A stretch of 43,225 nucleotides of DNA from Primorskyibacter sedentarius (GCF_004342065.1 NZ_SLZU01000026.1:1-43225), one strand, 5' to 3'. Positions 8,332 through 17,253 are shown, counted from the first letter of the stretch. Made by a program: numbers and translations. The notes: generated by a model from the sequence alone, not told the origin.

Positions 8332-10415
8332 CACACGGGCTCCTTACGGCGCAAAAGCAGACTGCCATCACCCTGCCCGATCGCGCGGTATGCAGAGGTG
8401 ACGATTGTCGTGGTCTCGGATTCGACGATCACCGCCGGGCCTTCTACGGCCTGACCTGCGGTCAAGGCGCTGCGCTCAACCTCATGCGCATCCACCATGC
8501 GGCGCAGGGCAGCGTCGTAAAACTGCCGGGTCCGCATGATTGGTGCGGTCGTGCCGGTGTCAAAGCGGGTCGCCGGGGCAGCGTCGGGCATAACCGAGGC
8601 GACAACCAGCGACCAGTTGGTGATCTCAATCCCCAACCCGTCGATGATGCGGCCAAACAAGATGCGATAGGCGTCCTCGAACGCGCTTTGGATCGCCGCG
8701 GCATCGTCGCGCGTGAATGTGACATAGTCGAGCGGTACCGGGATTTCCCAACCCTGCCCGGCATAGCGCATGAAAGCCGTCAGCCTGGTTGTAGTTTTCG
8801 CCCCTTTGGCGCCTTTGTCGACAAAGCTGCGAGCCTCGGCTTCCAGCGCTTTCAATGTCGTGTTGACTGCATCGGCATCAAAGCCGTCGATGCGCTGGAA
8901 CAGGCCCTGCGTCGCCTCATAGCTGAACGGTGCCTTAAGGAAGCCGATCGCCGAACCGACGCCCGCCCCCGGTGGCACCAGCAATTCGGTGATGCCAAGC
9001 TTCTCGCAGAGTCGACATGCATGCAGAGGTGCACCGCCGCCAAAGCCGATCATCGTGAAATGCTCAATGTCGCGACCATTCTCAACCGTGTGGACCCGGG
9101 CGGCATTGGCCATGTTCTCGTCAACCATCTCGGTCACACCAAAGCCAGCCTCACCGGCCTTGATGCCAAGGGGGTCTGCCAGACGCGTGGCCACAGCCGC
9201 TTCGGACGCCGCGACCGCCAGCGGGATCGCCCCACCGGCAAAGTTGTCGGGATCCAGCCGCCCAAGCAGCAGGTTGGCATCCGTCACGGTTGGCTCTGTA
9301 CCGCCCTTGCCATAGCAGGCAGGACCGGGTTCCGAAGCCGCGGAGCGCGGCCCGACCTGAATGCGACCCATTGTGTCGATGGAGGCAATCGAACCACCGC
9401 CGGCCCCGATCTCGACCATTTCGACCACCGGGGTCGACACGGTCATGCCAGAGCCCTTCTTGAACCGATAGGTCCGGGCGACCTCGAAAGTGTTCGCGGT
9501 TTTGGGCGCACCGTCTTCGATCAGGCAGATCTTGGCCGTGGTGCCACCCATGTCAAAGGACAGGACCTTGTCCAACCCATGCGCACGGGCGTAATCGGCG
9601 GCAAAGATGGCACCGCCGGCAGGGCCGGATTCCAGCAGGCGCACAGGCTGTTCCGCGGCGGTTTCCACCGAAATCAGGCCGCCGCCCGAATGCAACATAA
9701 AGACCGGCGCGGTCACGTCGGCATCGCGCAGACGCGCCACCAATCGGCCAAGGTAATCGGCAACTTGCGGCTGAACATAAGCGTTGGCGATCACCGTGTT
9801 GAACCGCGGCAGCTCCCGCATCTGCGGCGAGATCACCGAGGAGAGGGAGACCGGTAAATCCGGTTTGGCCGCGCGCAAGGCATCGGCCATCTGTAGCTCG
9901 TGGGTGTTGTTGGCGTAGGAATGCATCAGACCAATCGCCACGGCCTCGAAACCGCCCTCCAGAATGGTTTCGACCATCGCCGAAACTTCTGCCGGGTCCA
10001 GTGGCAGCAGAACTTCGCCCTTCGGCCCCATGCGTTCGTTCAAAGTGAACCGATCTTCCCGCGCAACCATTGGTTCAGGAAGCGTCAGGTTCAGGTCATA
10101 TTGCTCGAACCGGTTTTCCGAGCGCATCTCGATGACATCGCGGAAGCCTTCGGTGGTGATGAAAGCAAGTTTGGCCCCTCGCCGTTCGATCAGGGAGTTG
10201 GTCACAAGGGTTGTGCCATGGATGACCTGTTCGATCGCGGCCAACTGGACCCCCGCCTGTTCGGCAGCTATCGCGATCCCGTCCAGAATGGCCTGTTCAG
10301 GCTGAGTGTAATTTGTCAGAACCTTGCAGGTCGACAAGCCATCGGGATACGCCAGCGCTACGTCCGTGAAAGTGCCGCCGATATCCACGCCGACTCGGAT
10401 CATTGAATTTCTCAT
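8331..10415 (-). CDS. hyuA: Hydantoinase A / oxoprolinase-type subunit
   Basis: A 694-residue HyuA-family protein. The N-terminal hydant_A_N region begins IRVGVDIGGTFTDVAL, an actin-like ATPase phosphate loop. The central hydantoinase/oxoprolinase domain contains SFDMGGTTAKICLIEDG and EIGAGGGSIASID, and a C-terminal domain follows, which is the usual arrangement at about 680-700 residues. The first ATG (10415) lies 3 bases after the oxidase stop and lacks a clear ribosome binding site; the second, at 10403, has GAGA 8 bases upstream and may be the true start. The substrate cannot be told from sequence: members act on 5-oxoproline, N-methylhydantoin, 2-oxothiazolidine-4-carboxylate or ketones. 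The surrounding sulfur genes make a sulfur-containing cyclic compound worth considering, but that is inference. Confidence 0.88.
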   Translation of the reverse strand: MRNSMIRVGVDIGGTFTDVALAYPDGLSTCKVLTNYTQPEQAILDGIAIAAEQAGVQLAAIEQVIHGTTLVTNSLIERRGAKLAFITTEGFRDVIEMRSENRFEQYDLNLTLPEPMVAREDRFTLNERMGPKGEVLLPLDPAEVSAMVETILEGGFEAVAIGLMHSYANNTHELQMADALRAAKPDLPVSLSSVISPQMRELPRFNTVIANAYVQPQVADYLGRLVARLRDADVTAPVFMLHSGGGLISVETAAEQPVRLLESGPAGGAIFAADYARAHGLDKVLSFDMGGTTAKICLIEDGAPKTANTFEVARTYRFKKGSGMTVSTPVVEMVEIGAGGGSIASIDTMGRIQVGPRSAASEPGPACYGKGGTEPTVTDANLLLGRLDPDNFAGGAIPLAVAASEAAVATRLADPLGIKAGEAGFGVTEMVDENMANAARVHTVENGRDIEHFTMIGFGGGAPLHACRLCEKLGITELLVPPGAGVGSAIGFLKAPFSYEATQGLFQRIDGFDADAVNTTLKALEAEARSFVDKGAKGAKTTTRLTAFMRYAGQGWEIPVPLDYVTFTRDDAAAIQSAFEDAYRILFGRIIDGLGIEITNWSLVVASVMPDAAPATRFDTGTTAPIMRTRQFYDAALRRMVDAHEVERSALTAGQAVEGPAVIVESETTTIVTSAYRAIGQGDGSLLLRRKEPV

Positions 10416-10418
10416 GGA

Positions 10419-11693
10419 TCAGATGCTCTTGAGGATTTGATTTGCAGTGAAAGCCGACTGATAAATCCGCGACACGAAGGGTGCAGAAGGCACCGTTGTC
10501 AGCTTGGTCATCGGCAGCGGCAGGTCGGCGCGGTCCATGCCGGTCAGCAGCCCCGCCATGGTTTCACCGAACATCGTTCCGGTGGTAATACCGCGCCCGT
10601 TGTAACCTATGGGCGTGAACAGGTTGGTGTCCAATTCATGAATGCGCGGCAGGTGATCCGGTGTCATGGCGATCTTGCCATGCCACGCTTCTTCGAACTC
10701 CACCGGGCCGAGCGACGGGAAAATGCGCGCGATCTGCTTTTTCGCCCAGCGGTGCGACAACCCGTGATCCTTGTTACCGACCACCTTGCCCATCGATCCA
10801 ACAATCAGCCGGTCAAAGGCATCGCGGCGGATATTGAACATGATCTGGCCGGTATCCCAAAGCCCCTGCTTGCCCGGCAGGATATGAGCCGCGTCACCCC
10901 CCAGCGATTTGGTGGCGAGTTGGAAATAGTGGATCAGCGTAAAAATCCGTGACAAGCCGGGCCAGAGATCGTCGGTATAGGCGTTGGTGCCAAGGACCAC
11001 CGCCTTGGCGCAAATGGTGCCCTGATCGGTCTCAACCTTCCACAGTTCGCCGTCACGCTGCAATTTGGTGGCGCGCACGCCAGTGCTGATTTCGGCGCCA
11101 GCACCGCGCGCCGCACGCGCCAATCCACGGCAATAGCCCATCGGGTTAATCGTCCCGGCGCGATGATCAACAAGACCGCCGTGGAAGTGATCGGTGCCGA
11201 TCATGCTGGAGATTTCTTTGCGGTTCAACAGGTCAACCGGTTCGCCAAGGCGCTGCCATTCCGCATGCCGCCCTTGCAGATCACGGAACCCGGCGGGCGA
11301 ATGGGCCGCGTGAATTGTGCCGGTCTTGGTCACCTCGCAGCGGATCTGGTGCTTCTCGATCAACGAGAACACGTAATTCGGACCATTGCCGAATTTAGTG
11401 ATGAAGCGCGGCCCATAGTCCGGCCCCAATTTCTCGCGCACTTTCTGCGGCGGCAGCCACAGTGCGGCATTGACCAGACCACAGTTGCGCCCCGATCCGC
11501 CGTAGCCAATCTGCTCTGCCTCGACCACATGTGCAGACAGTCCCTTTTCAGCGCAATGCAAGGCGGTGGACAGGCCTGTAAAGCCGCCTCCGACAATCGC
11601 CACATCTACCGACGCGCCATCTGGCATGGGTGCTGCATAGTCGTCTTCCTGGGCTGATGCGTCCCAAAGTGAGATTGCTTCGTGTCCTGACAT
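10419..11693 (-). CDS. FAD-dependent amine/D-amino-acid oxidase-like protein (DAO family)
   Basis: A 424-residue flavoprotein of the DAO superfamily (PF01266). The dinucleotide-binding motif VAIVGGGFTGLSTALH is at about 31-46, followed by the GRNCGLVN block typical of gamma-glutamylputrescine oxidase/PuuB-like and DadA-like enzymes, and a C-terminal GYNGRGITTGTMFG flavin-contact motif. The start at 11693 (MSGHEAIS) is chosen over an upstream ATG at 11762 because homologues begin here and because the upstream one sits in the operator. It is the first gene of the seven-gene minus-strand operon. Such enzymes oxidise a C-N bond to an imine, which fits the presence of RidA. Substrate unknown. Confidence 0.85.
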   Translation of the reverse strand: MSGHEAISLWDASAQEDDYAAPMPDGASVDVAIVGGGFTGLSTALHCAEKGLSAHVVEAEQIGYGGSGRNCGLVNAALWLPPQKVREKLGPDYGPRFITKFGNGPNYVFSLIEKHQIRCEVTKTGTIHAAHSPAGFRDLQGRHAEWQRLGEPVDLLNRKEISSMIGTDHFHGGLVDHRAGTINPMGYCRGLARAARGAGAEISTGVRATKLQRDGELWKVETDQGTICAKAVVLGTNAYTDDLWPGLSRIFTLIHYFQLATKSLGGDAAHILPGKQGLWDTGQIMFNIRRDAFDRLIVGSMGKVVGNKDHGLSHRWAKKQIARIFPSLGPVEFEEAWHGKIAMTPDHLPRIHELDTNLFTPIGYNGRGITTGTMFGETMAGLLTGMDRADLPLPMTKLTTVPSAPFVSRIYQSAFTANQILKSI

Positions 11694-11761
11694 GATCAGA
11701 TGCCCCCGTTGAATTGGTCGTGCCGAAGCACCTTGAGTCGAGGTTGCATGAAGGCGTCGCA

Positions 11762-11801
11762 TGTGTCAATATAGGATATTACTGTTCTATATATCAACAC
11801 A
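11762..11801. promoter_or_regulatory. Putative operator palindrome, oxidase operon / rhodanese
   Basis: TGTGTCAATATA (11762-11773) and TATATCAACACA (11790-11801) form a 40-bp imperfect inverted repeat in the 117-bp divergent region. The same half-sites with the same spacing recur at 15339-15378, and one type recurs upstream of the binding-protein gene near 20661. The right half overlaps GTTCTATATATC, repeated at 20655. Binding by the IclR protein encoded at 12215-12985 is inferred. Confidence 0.6.
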
Positions 11802-11810
11802 AGGTTCAAG

Positions 11811-12212
11811 ATGGCTCTCAAAATCTCGTCTGCACAAATGGTCCAAAACGCACGGGCGCGGATCACCGAAATCGATACCGCCGATCTGATCGCGATGCTG
11901 GATGATCCGGATGTGGTGGTGGTCGATATTCGCGATATTCGCGAACGTCAGCGCGGCGGTTACATCCCGGGCAGCTTTCATGCGCCACGCGGGATGATCG
12001 AATTCTGGGTCGATCCCGACAGCCCCTATTACAAGGAGGTCTTCGGGCAGGAAGGCAAGAAATACGTTTTCCATTGCGCCTCTGGCTGGCGCTCGGCCAT
12101 CACCACGGCAACCCTGCAGGACATGGGCTTTGACGCTGCCCACCTGAAAGAGGGCTTCTCAACATGGGAAAAACAGGGCGGACCAGTCGAGTTTCCCGAA
12201 AAGAAAGTCTGA
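11811..12212 (+). CDS. Rhodanese-domain protein
   Basis: A 133-residue single-domain rhodanese: VVVVDIRDIRE, GYIPGSFHAPRG and the active-site loop HCASGWRS with the persulfide-forming cysteine at Cys89. Rhodaneses move sulfane sulfur between donors and acceptors such as thiosulfate, cyanide or thiols, usually in the cytoplasm. No signal peptide is visible. It is transcribed divergently from the oxidase/hydantoinase operon across the shared palindrome, so it should be induced with it. A sulfur-transfer enzyme here supports an organosulfur substrate for the locus. The ribosome binding site is weak (AAGG 7 bases upstream). Confidence 0.9.
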   Translation: MALKISSAQMVQNARARITEIDTADLIAMLDDPDVVVVDIRDIRERQRGGYIPGSFHAPRGMIEFWVDPDSPYYKEVFGQEGKKYVFHCASGWRSAITTATLQDMGFDAAHLKEGFSTWEKQGGPVEFPEKKV

Positions 12213-12214
12213 CC

Positions 12215-12985
12215 TCAGGTGTTTCCGAGTTTTCGGCTGATGCTCTGGGCGGAGTGGAATACCAGTCCGCCCAGCTTTTCCTCGCCATTGTCGATCAGAT
12301 TGACGTCAGGCAGGGAGATGCCGATCGCCCCAACAGGTTCGCCGCCGGGCAAGAGGATCGCGGCCCCGAAACTTAGAATTCGTTCGCGGAATTCGCCAGT
12401 ATCATAGGCAAAACCACGCCTGCGCGTCTCGGCCACATCAGCATCCAGACCGGCAAGATCCGTGATCGTGCGGTCGGTATGCTGCGTGAGGGATCCGGCA
12501 ATCTGTTCACGCAGCTTGTCATACTCCGCAGCCAGAAGCGCCTTTCCCGTTCCAACACAATGCAACGGCGCGGTGCCCCCGACAGCATTCCAAGAGCGGA
12601 TCGGTTTTTGGCTGTCGATCTTGTCGATATAGATCACCGAAAGGTTTTCCCGTACGGCCAGATAGACCGTTTCGCCGGTTTCCTCACTCAGATGCGCCAA
12701 CTCTTCAGCAGCGATTTCGCGAAGGTTCAAGCTTTCGACAGAGGCGCGTCCGATCTGCCAGGTCTTGAGAGTGGCAGCATAAGATTTGTCGTCGCGATGT
12801 TTGACATACCCCAGGGTGGTGAGCGTTTGCAGCAACCGGAACGTGTTGGACTTGGTCAGACCCAGCTCGTTGGATAGTTCCGTCACACCCTTGCCATTGG
12901 CGGACCCGGCCAGGTTTTCCAGAATAGCGAGCCCCTTTGACAGGGTGGAATCGACGCGCGGCGCCTTGGGGGTATCTGTTGTCAT
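12215..12985 (-). CDS. IclR-family transcriptional regulator
   Basis: A 256-residue IclR-type regulator: an N-terminal winged helix-turn-helix (about 15-75: LSKGLAILENLA, GVTELSNELGLTKSNTFRLL) and a C-terminal effector domain (ETVYLAVRENLSVIYIDKI, HCVGTGKALLA, YDTGEF). Its ATG overlaps the stop of the S-oxide reductase gene (ATGA), so it is co-transcribed with it, and its stop faces the rhodanese stop 2 bases away. It is the only regulator in the 2.9-20.7 kb locus and is the natural candidate for the shared half-sites at 11762, 15339 and 20655. Whether it represses or activates cannot be told. Confidence 0.9.
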   Translation of the reverse strand: MTTDTPKAPRVDSTLSKGLAILENLAGSANGKGVTELSNELGLTKSNTFRLLQTLTTLGYVKHRDDKSYAATLKTWQIGRASVESLNLREIAAEELAHLSEETGETVYLAVRENLSVIYIDKIDSQKPIRSWNAVGGTAPLHCVGTGKALLAAEYDKLREQIAGSLTQHTDRTITDLAGLDADVAETRRRGFAYDTGEFRERILSFGAAILLPGGEPVGAIGISLPDVNLIDNGEEKLGGLVFHSAQSISRKLGNT

Positions 12986-15315
12986 GTCTTTTTCGCCCTC
13001 ATTTCCGGCACCTTATCCAGATCGTCAGCGGACTGAAAGCGCGGTTGAGCGTGCACAGTGATGGTAGGAACCGGTCCGTCGTATTTTCGGATCTCAACAA
13101 GCGCGGAATGCGCGGCGGGGCTTTGGGTCAAGGACGACGTTCGTTGATCGTGGGTCAGGACGTTGGGGTTGCCGTGTCGGTCGCGGGCCTGCTCTGCATC
13201 AAAGTCAGGGTCGTACCAAGCGCCCGTCCACAAAAACAAGCAGCCTGCGCTTACCTCATCGCTGACCCTGGCCCCGGCCAGACACCGGCCGCGATCATTG
13301 AACAACTCCACCACGTCGCCGCTTTGAATACCTCGCGCGGCGGCATCGCCCGGGTTGATCAACACCGGCTCGCGCCCATTGATCTTGTGGCTAAGGCTAT
13401 AGGCCCCGTTGTCCAACTGACTGTGAAGGCGGGTCTTGGGCTGCCCGGACAACAGAGCGAGAGGATAGTGTGCCAGTTTGCCCGCAGCAACATCCCGGGG
13501 AGGGAACCACGCAGCGTGGCCCTTGCAATCGTCAAGCCTGAAGCCTGCTATCACGTCAGAATATAGTTCTATCCGCCCACTTGGCGTTGGAAGCGAATGT
13601 GCTTCTGGATCACTTCGGAATTCTGCGAGGAAAACCTGATTTGGGCTCGGGTCCGGCACGTCAATCACATCGCCCGCGATAAAGCTATGCCATTCAGGCA
13701 AGGTGACCTCCGCGTCAGCAGCGCGTTGGCGCGTGACCTCCCAGATCTCTTCAAGCCAGTCACCCGCGGATTTTCCATCTGTGAAATGCTCAACATTACC
13801 CAGCCTCGCTGCCAGCCCGGTGTAAATGTCGTATTCGATCCGGGCCTCACCTGCGGGCACGACCAGTTGCGGCATCGGCACCAGCGCATTGTCGGACTTG
13901 CCGGCCCCGAAATCCATGCGTTCCTGCGCCATGGCCACGGGCAGCACGATATCGGCATGGCGCGCAGTCGCCGTCCAGTTTACCTCGTTCACGATCACGG
14001 TTTCGGGGCGCTGGAACGCAGCGTGCAGCTTGTTCAGGTCCTGATGGTGGTGAAAGGGATTTCCACCCGCCCACCAGACCATTCGCGTATCGGGGAAGGT
14101 TCGGCTCTGGCCCTGATACTGGTAGCTACCGCAAGGGTTCAGTAGCATTTCCGAGATCATCGCCACCGGAATGAAATCCTCAACCGGATTGGCGCCTTGC
14201 GACATCGTTCCCCAGCGGAAGGGCCGTTCGATATTGCCGATGTTGGCGTTGACACCATAGCCGATGACATAGCCACCACCGGGCAGACCGATCTGGCCCA
14301 GCATGGCGGCCAGCGTTACCGCCATCCAGAGGGGCTGCTCGCCATAATCGCTGCGCTGCACCCCGGCCGCGACGGAGATCATCGTGCGCTGTTCCGCCAT
14401 CTGGCGCGCGAGAGAGCGGATCTTGTTGGCGTCCACGCCGCAAATCGCCGCCGCCCAGTCAGCATCCTTCGCCTGCCCGTCTTGCACACCCAATAGATAG
14501 TCACGGGCGTGATCGAACCCGACCGTGTACCGATCAAGAAACGCCTGATCGTGCAGCCCATCGGCGAACAACGTATATGCAAGCCCCATCATCAGCGCAG
14601 TGTCGGTGCCAGGTCTTGCAGGCATCCACTCAGCGTCCAGCACATCCGCAGCATCGCTGCGAAGCGGCGAAATATTCACAAACTTCACGCCCGCGTTTGC
14701 ACAAGCCTGCAAATTGTCAGACATACGGTGCCGTGCCACCCCACCATCACTGACCTGTGTATTCCGTTCGGCCATACCGCCGAACATCACCACCAGATCC
14801 GTGTTTTGTGCAATCACCGACCACCGGGTCGCCTGCGCCACATGGGTCCGGTACGGCCCCACGATGTGTGGCATCAGACCAAGTGCTGCGTTGTAGCTGT
14901 AATTCCCTTCGGAACGTACGAATCCGCCCTGCGTATTCAAAAACCGTTTCAACTGGCTCTGCGCGTGGTGAAAGCGGCCTGCACTCGACCAACCATAAGA
15001 TCCGGCAAAAATCGCCCTGTTGCCGTGCGTTTGCCTGACGCGGGTCAGCTCTTTGGCAACCAGGTCGAGCGCGTGGTCCCAATTGACTTCGACAAAACTG
15101 TCGCGCCCCCGCGGCACGGCGTTCGCACGACCCTCCAGCCAACTTTTCCGGATAGCAGGCCGCAAGACCCTGGCAGCGCCATGCAGGCTGTCGGCAATGT
15201 TCGCGTTGATCTGTGAGGACGCGGGATCATTGGGATGGCCCTGGACCTTCGTCACCTTGCCGTCCTGCACTGTTGCAATGCCTATGCCCCAATGGCTGGC
15301 TGTAATCTTTTTCAC
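12982..15315 (-). CDS. bisC: Cytoplasmic molybdopterin S-/N-oxide reductase (BisC/DorA/TorZ type)
   Basis: A 777-residue single-subunit molybdoenzyme of the DMSO reductase family. It begins KKITASHWG as in biotin-sulfoxide reductase, has GSYGWSSAGRFHHAQ at about 105-119 and GGFVRSEGNYSYNAA near 130-143. Ser140 is the likely molybdenum ligand and Trp109 the active-site Trp, by comparison with DorA/BisC. There is no N-terminal cysteine cluster for Fe-S and no Tat signal, so it should act in the cytoplasm, as BisC does on biotin sulfoxide and methionine-S-sulfoxide. The start is set at GTG 15315, with GGGAG 8 bases upstream; the frame is open to 15435 but would run through the operator. It probably reduces the imported sulfoxide; the exact substrate is unknown. 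The symbol denotes subfamily only. Confidence 0.85.
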   Translation of the reverse strand: MKKITASHWGIGIATVQDGKVTKVQGHPNDPASSQINANIADSLHGAARVLRPAIRKSWLEGRANAVPRGRDSFVEVNWDHALDLVAKELTRVRQTHGNRAIFAGSYGWSSAGRFHHAQSQLKRFLNTQGGFVRSEGNYSYNAALGLMPHIVGPYRTHVAQATRWSVIAQNTDLVVMFGGMAERNTQVSDGGVARHRMSDNLQACANAGVKFVNISPLRSDAADVLDAEWMPARPGTDTALMMGLAYTLFADGLHDQAFLDRYTVGFDHARDYLLGVQDGQAKDADWAAAICGVDANKIRSLARQMAEQRTMISVAAGVQRSDYGEQPLWMAVTLAAMLGQIGLPGGGYVIGYGVNANIGNIERPFRWGTMSQGANPVEDFIPVAMISEMLLNPCGSYQYQGQSRTFPDTRMVWWAGGNPFHHHQDLNKLHAAFQRPETVIVNEVNWTATARHADIVLPVAMAQERMDFGAGKSDNALVPMPQLVVPAGEARIEYDIYTGLAARLGNVEHFTDGKSAGDWLEEIWEVTRQRAADAEVTLPEWHSFIAGDVIDVPDPSPNQVFLAEFRSDPEAHSLPTPSGRIELYSDVIAGFRLDDCKGHAAWFPPRDVAAGKLAHYPLALLSGQPKTRLHSQLDNGAYSLSHKINGREPVLINPGDAAARGIQSGDVVELFNDRGRCLAGARVSDEVSAGCLFLWTGAWYDPDFDAEQARDRHGNPNVLTHDQRTSSLTQSPAAHSALVEIRKYDGPVPTITVHAQPRFQSADDLDKVPEMRAKKT

Positions 15316-15338
15316 CGCTTGGCTCCCACGAGTCAGAT

Positions 15339-15378
15339 TGTGCCGATATATGATACTGATATGCCATATATTGACACA
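15339..15378. promoter_or_regulatory. Putative operator palindrome, S-oxide reductase / C-S lyase
   Basis: TGTGCCGATATA (15339-15350) and TATATTGACACA (15367-15378) form a 40-bp inverted repeat with the same geometry as 11762-11801, midway between the divergent bisC-iclR operon and the MetC-like gene. TTGACA at 15371 could also act as a -35 box for the lyase gene. The regulator is inferred to be the IclR protein. Confidence 0.6.
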
Positions 15379-15420
15379 TAGATGCGCAGCTGTCATGCCT
15401 TCAATAAAATAAACTGCGAG

Positions 15421-16602
15421 ATGAACATGCCGCAATTACCCAAAACCATGAGCGACGATCTGGTCCAACTTGGCCGCCCTGCCCGGCGAGAGCCGCGACA
15501 GGTCAACCTGCCTGTCGAAATGGGCACAACCGTCGTCTTCGACACGCTCGCCGCTTTTGAAGCGGCCCGCGATGGCCGCTATCAATCCGGCACTCTGTAT
15601 TATGGGCGATATGGCAACACGGCGAGTTTCGAGCTGGAGAAGATGCTTGCCACGCTGGAAAAAGCTGACGACGTTACGCTGACCTCGTCGGGCGTTGCCG
15701 CCATCACGATGGCTTTGATGGCGGTCTGTGGGCCGGGCAAACATCTGCTGGTCGCGGACCATGTCTATGGCAACACGCGCGGGTTTTGCGACGGAGTGCT
15801 GACACGGATGGGTGTAGAGATCGAGTATTTCGACCCGATGCTTGGCGCGGCAATTGTACATTTGTTTCGCGACACAACATGTGCCGTGATGTTCGAGGCC
15901 CCCGGGTCAGGCACATTCGAGATGCCCGACATTCGCGCCATTGGCACAGCAGCGCGCGACGCAGGTATTGCGACAGTTCTGGATGGCACATGGGCCACGC
16001 CGATCTTTTGTCAGCCGCTAACGCTTGGGGTGGATGTGGTTGTGGCGTCAATGTCGAAATACCTAACCGGGCATTCCGATTGCATGATGGGGATGATTGC
16101 CAGCCGTGGCGACATAGGCGCGCAAATCCGAAAGACCACCTTTGCCTTTGGCGATAAGACCGGATCACAAGAAGTCTTTCTTGCACTGCGCGGGCTGCGG
16201 ACCTTGAAGATGCGGATGGAGCATTTTGACAAGGCCGGTCGAGAGATGGCGACATGGCTCGCGGGCCAGCCGCAGGTCAAGAAGGTGTTGCACCCCGCAT
16301 TTGACACCTGCCCCGGCCACGCCAATTGGGCACGCGATTTTAACGGGGCGGCCGGATTGTTCGGCGTGATCTTTCACCCCTGCCCCGACGACCGTGTCCG
16401 CGCCTTTGTCGACGCCCTGCACCACTTCGGTATCGGCGTCAGTTGGGGCGGGTATGAGAGCCTCGTCTTGCCGGTCAAACCCGTCAGGACCGCGACGCCC
16501 TGGACCGAAGACGGCCAGTTGGTTCGTTTCAACATCGGCCTCGAAGACCTTGACAGCCTGAAGGCCGATCTGGCCGCGGCTCTTCCTATCTTGACCCGCT
16601 GA
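15421..16602 (+). CDS. metC: MetC-like PLP-dependent C-S lyase (cystathionine beta-lyase family)
   Basis: A 393-residue Cys/Met-metabolism PLP enzyme. YYGRYGNTASFELE (about 60-74) includes the phosphate-contact YGR of this family, SSGVAAI is at about 89-95, and the internal-aldimine lysine is Lys213 in SMSKYLTGHSD. The C-terminal GVSWGGYESLVLP is typical of proteobacterial cystathionine beta-lyases rather than gamma-synthases. Beta-lyases split S-substituted cysteines to pyruvate, ammonia and a thiol, via aminoacrylate that RidA can hydrolyse. It is divergent from bisC across the shared palindrome. Its location argues for a catabolic role on a reduced sulfoxide product rather than methionine synthesis. 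The start is at 15421; an ATG two codons later is also possible. Confidence 0.85.
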   Translation: MNMPQLPKTMSDDLVQLGRPARREPRQVNLPVEMGTTVVFDTLAAFEAARDGRYQSGTLYYGRYGNTASFELEKMLATLEKADDVTLTSSGVAAITMALMAVCGPGKHLLVADHVYGNTRGFCDGVLTRMGVEIEYFDPMLGAAIVHLFRDTTCAVMFEAPGSGTFEMPDIRAIGTAARDAGIATVLDGTWATPIFCQPLTLGVDVVVASMSKYLTGHSDCMMGMIASRGDIGAQIRKTTFAFGDKTGSQEVFLALRGLRTLKMRMEHFDKAGREMATWLAGQPQVKKVLHPAFDTCPGHANWARDFNGAAGLFGVIFHPCPDDRVRAFVDALHHFGIGVSWGGYESLVLPVKPVRTATPWTEDGQLVRFNIGLEDLDSLKADLAAALPILTR

Positions 16603-16614
16603 ACGGAGACATGA

Positions 16615-17253
16615 ATGCCCAATAAGATTGATCATTTTGCCATCGGCGCAGGCAGCCTCGAACAGGCCGTCGCCGCGATGGAAACCACCCTTGGCGTGAC
16701 TGTCCCGCGTGGTGGCAAGCACGCTGCGATGAGCACGCATAACTGTGTCATGCAGTCGGGCAATGAAAGCTTTCTGGAATTGATCGCGACAGACCCCGAC
16801 GCGCCCGCTGATCCTGGCCGGAACCGTTGGTTCACGCTGGACGATCCCGTCACACAGGCGCGGCTGGCGGAACGCCCGCGAGCATTGTGCTGGGTAGTCG
16901 GCACCGACGATCTGGACGCGGTGATAGCCGCCAGCCCCGTCGATCTGGGTGAAGTGGTCCTGTTCACGCGCGGCGACCGGTCATGGCGCCTGACTGTGCC
17001 CGAGGATGGCAGCCTGCCGATGAATGGCCTGTTGCCCGCGTTTATCGAATGGTCGCCCGGCCCCCATCCCAGCACCGGACAGCAGGATTTGGGCGTGCGC
17101 CTGTCAGCCGTTCGACTGTCCCATCCGGACCCCGAAGCGCTGCGCGACGTTCTTGTGGCGCTACAGGTGGATAACCTGGCGCAGGTCAGCGAAGGCCCTG
17201 CCGGGCTGTCGTTTGAACTGGACACACCAAAAGGCAAAGTGGTGATCGACTGA
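16615..17253 (+). CDS. VOC/glyoxalase-like domain protein
   Basis: A 212-residue protein of the vicinal-oxygen-chelate fold, probably the glyoxalase_3 (PF13468) type: N-terminal KIDHFAIGAGSLEQAVAAME with a metal-ligand-like His, NESFLELIA, and PAFIEWSPGPHP in the second half. Family members include dioxygenases, lyases and resistance proteins; most of this subgroup have no assigned reaction. It follows the MetC-like gene by 12 bases, with GGAG 7 bases before the ATG, and is surely co-transcribed. It may process the thiol or carbon product of the lyase, but this is a guess. Confidence 0.8.
   Translation: MPNKIDHFAIGAGSLEQAVAAMETTLGVTVPRGGKHAAMSTHNCVMQSGNESFLELIATDPDAPADPGRNRWFTLDDPVTQARLAERPRALCWVVGTDDLDAVIAASPVDLGEVVLFTRGDRSWRLTVPEDGSLPMNGLLPAFIEWSPGPHPSTGQQDLGVRLSAVRLSHPDPEALRDVLVALQVDNLAQVSEGPAGLSFELDTPKGKVVID

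Noticed and set aside
7147-8454. A long plus-strand open frame of 435 codons.
   Set aside because: It lies opposite hyuB in high-GC DNA, has no recognisable domain or ribosome binding site, and is a shadow of strong third-position GC bias.
8484-9857. A plus-strand open frame of 457 codons.
   Set aside because: It is an antisense shadow of hyuA, with no recognisable domain.
15382-15420. An upstream ATG extending the MetC-like protein by 13 residues.
   Set aside because: The extra residues (RSCHAFNKINCE) do not resemble the family's N-terminus and the ATG has no ribosome binding site.
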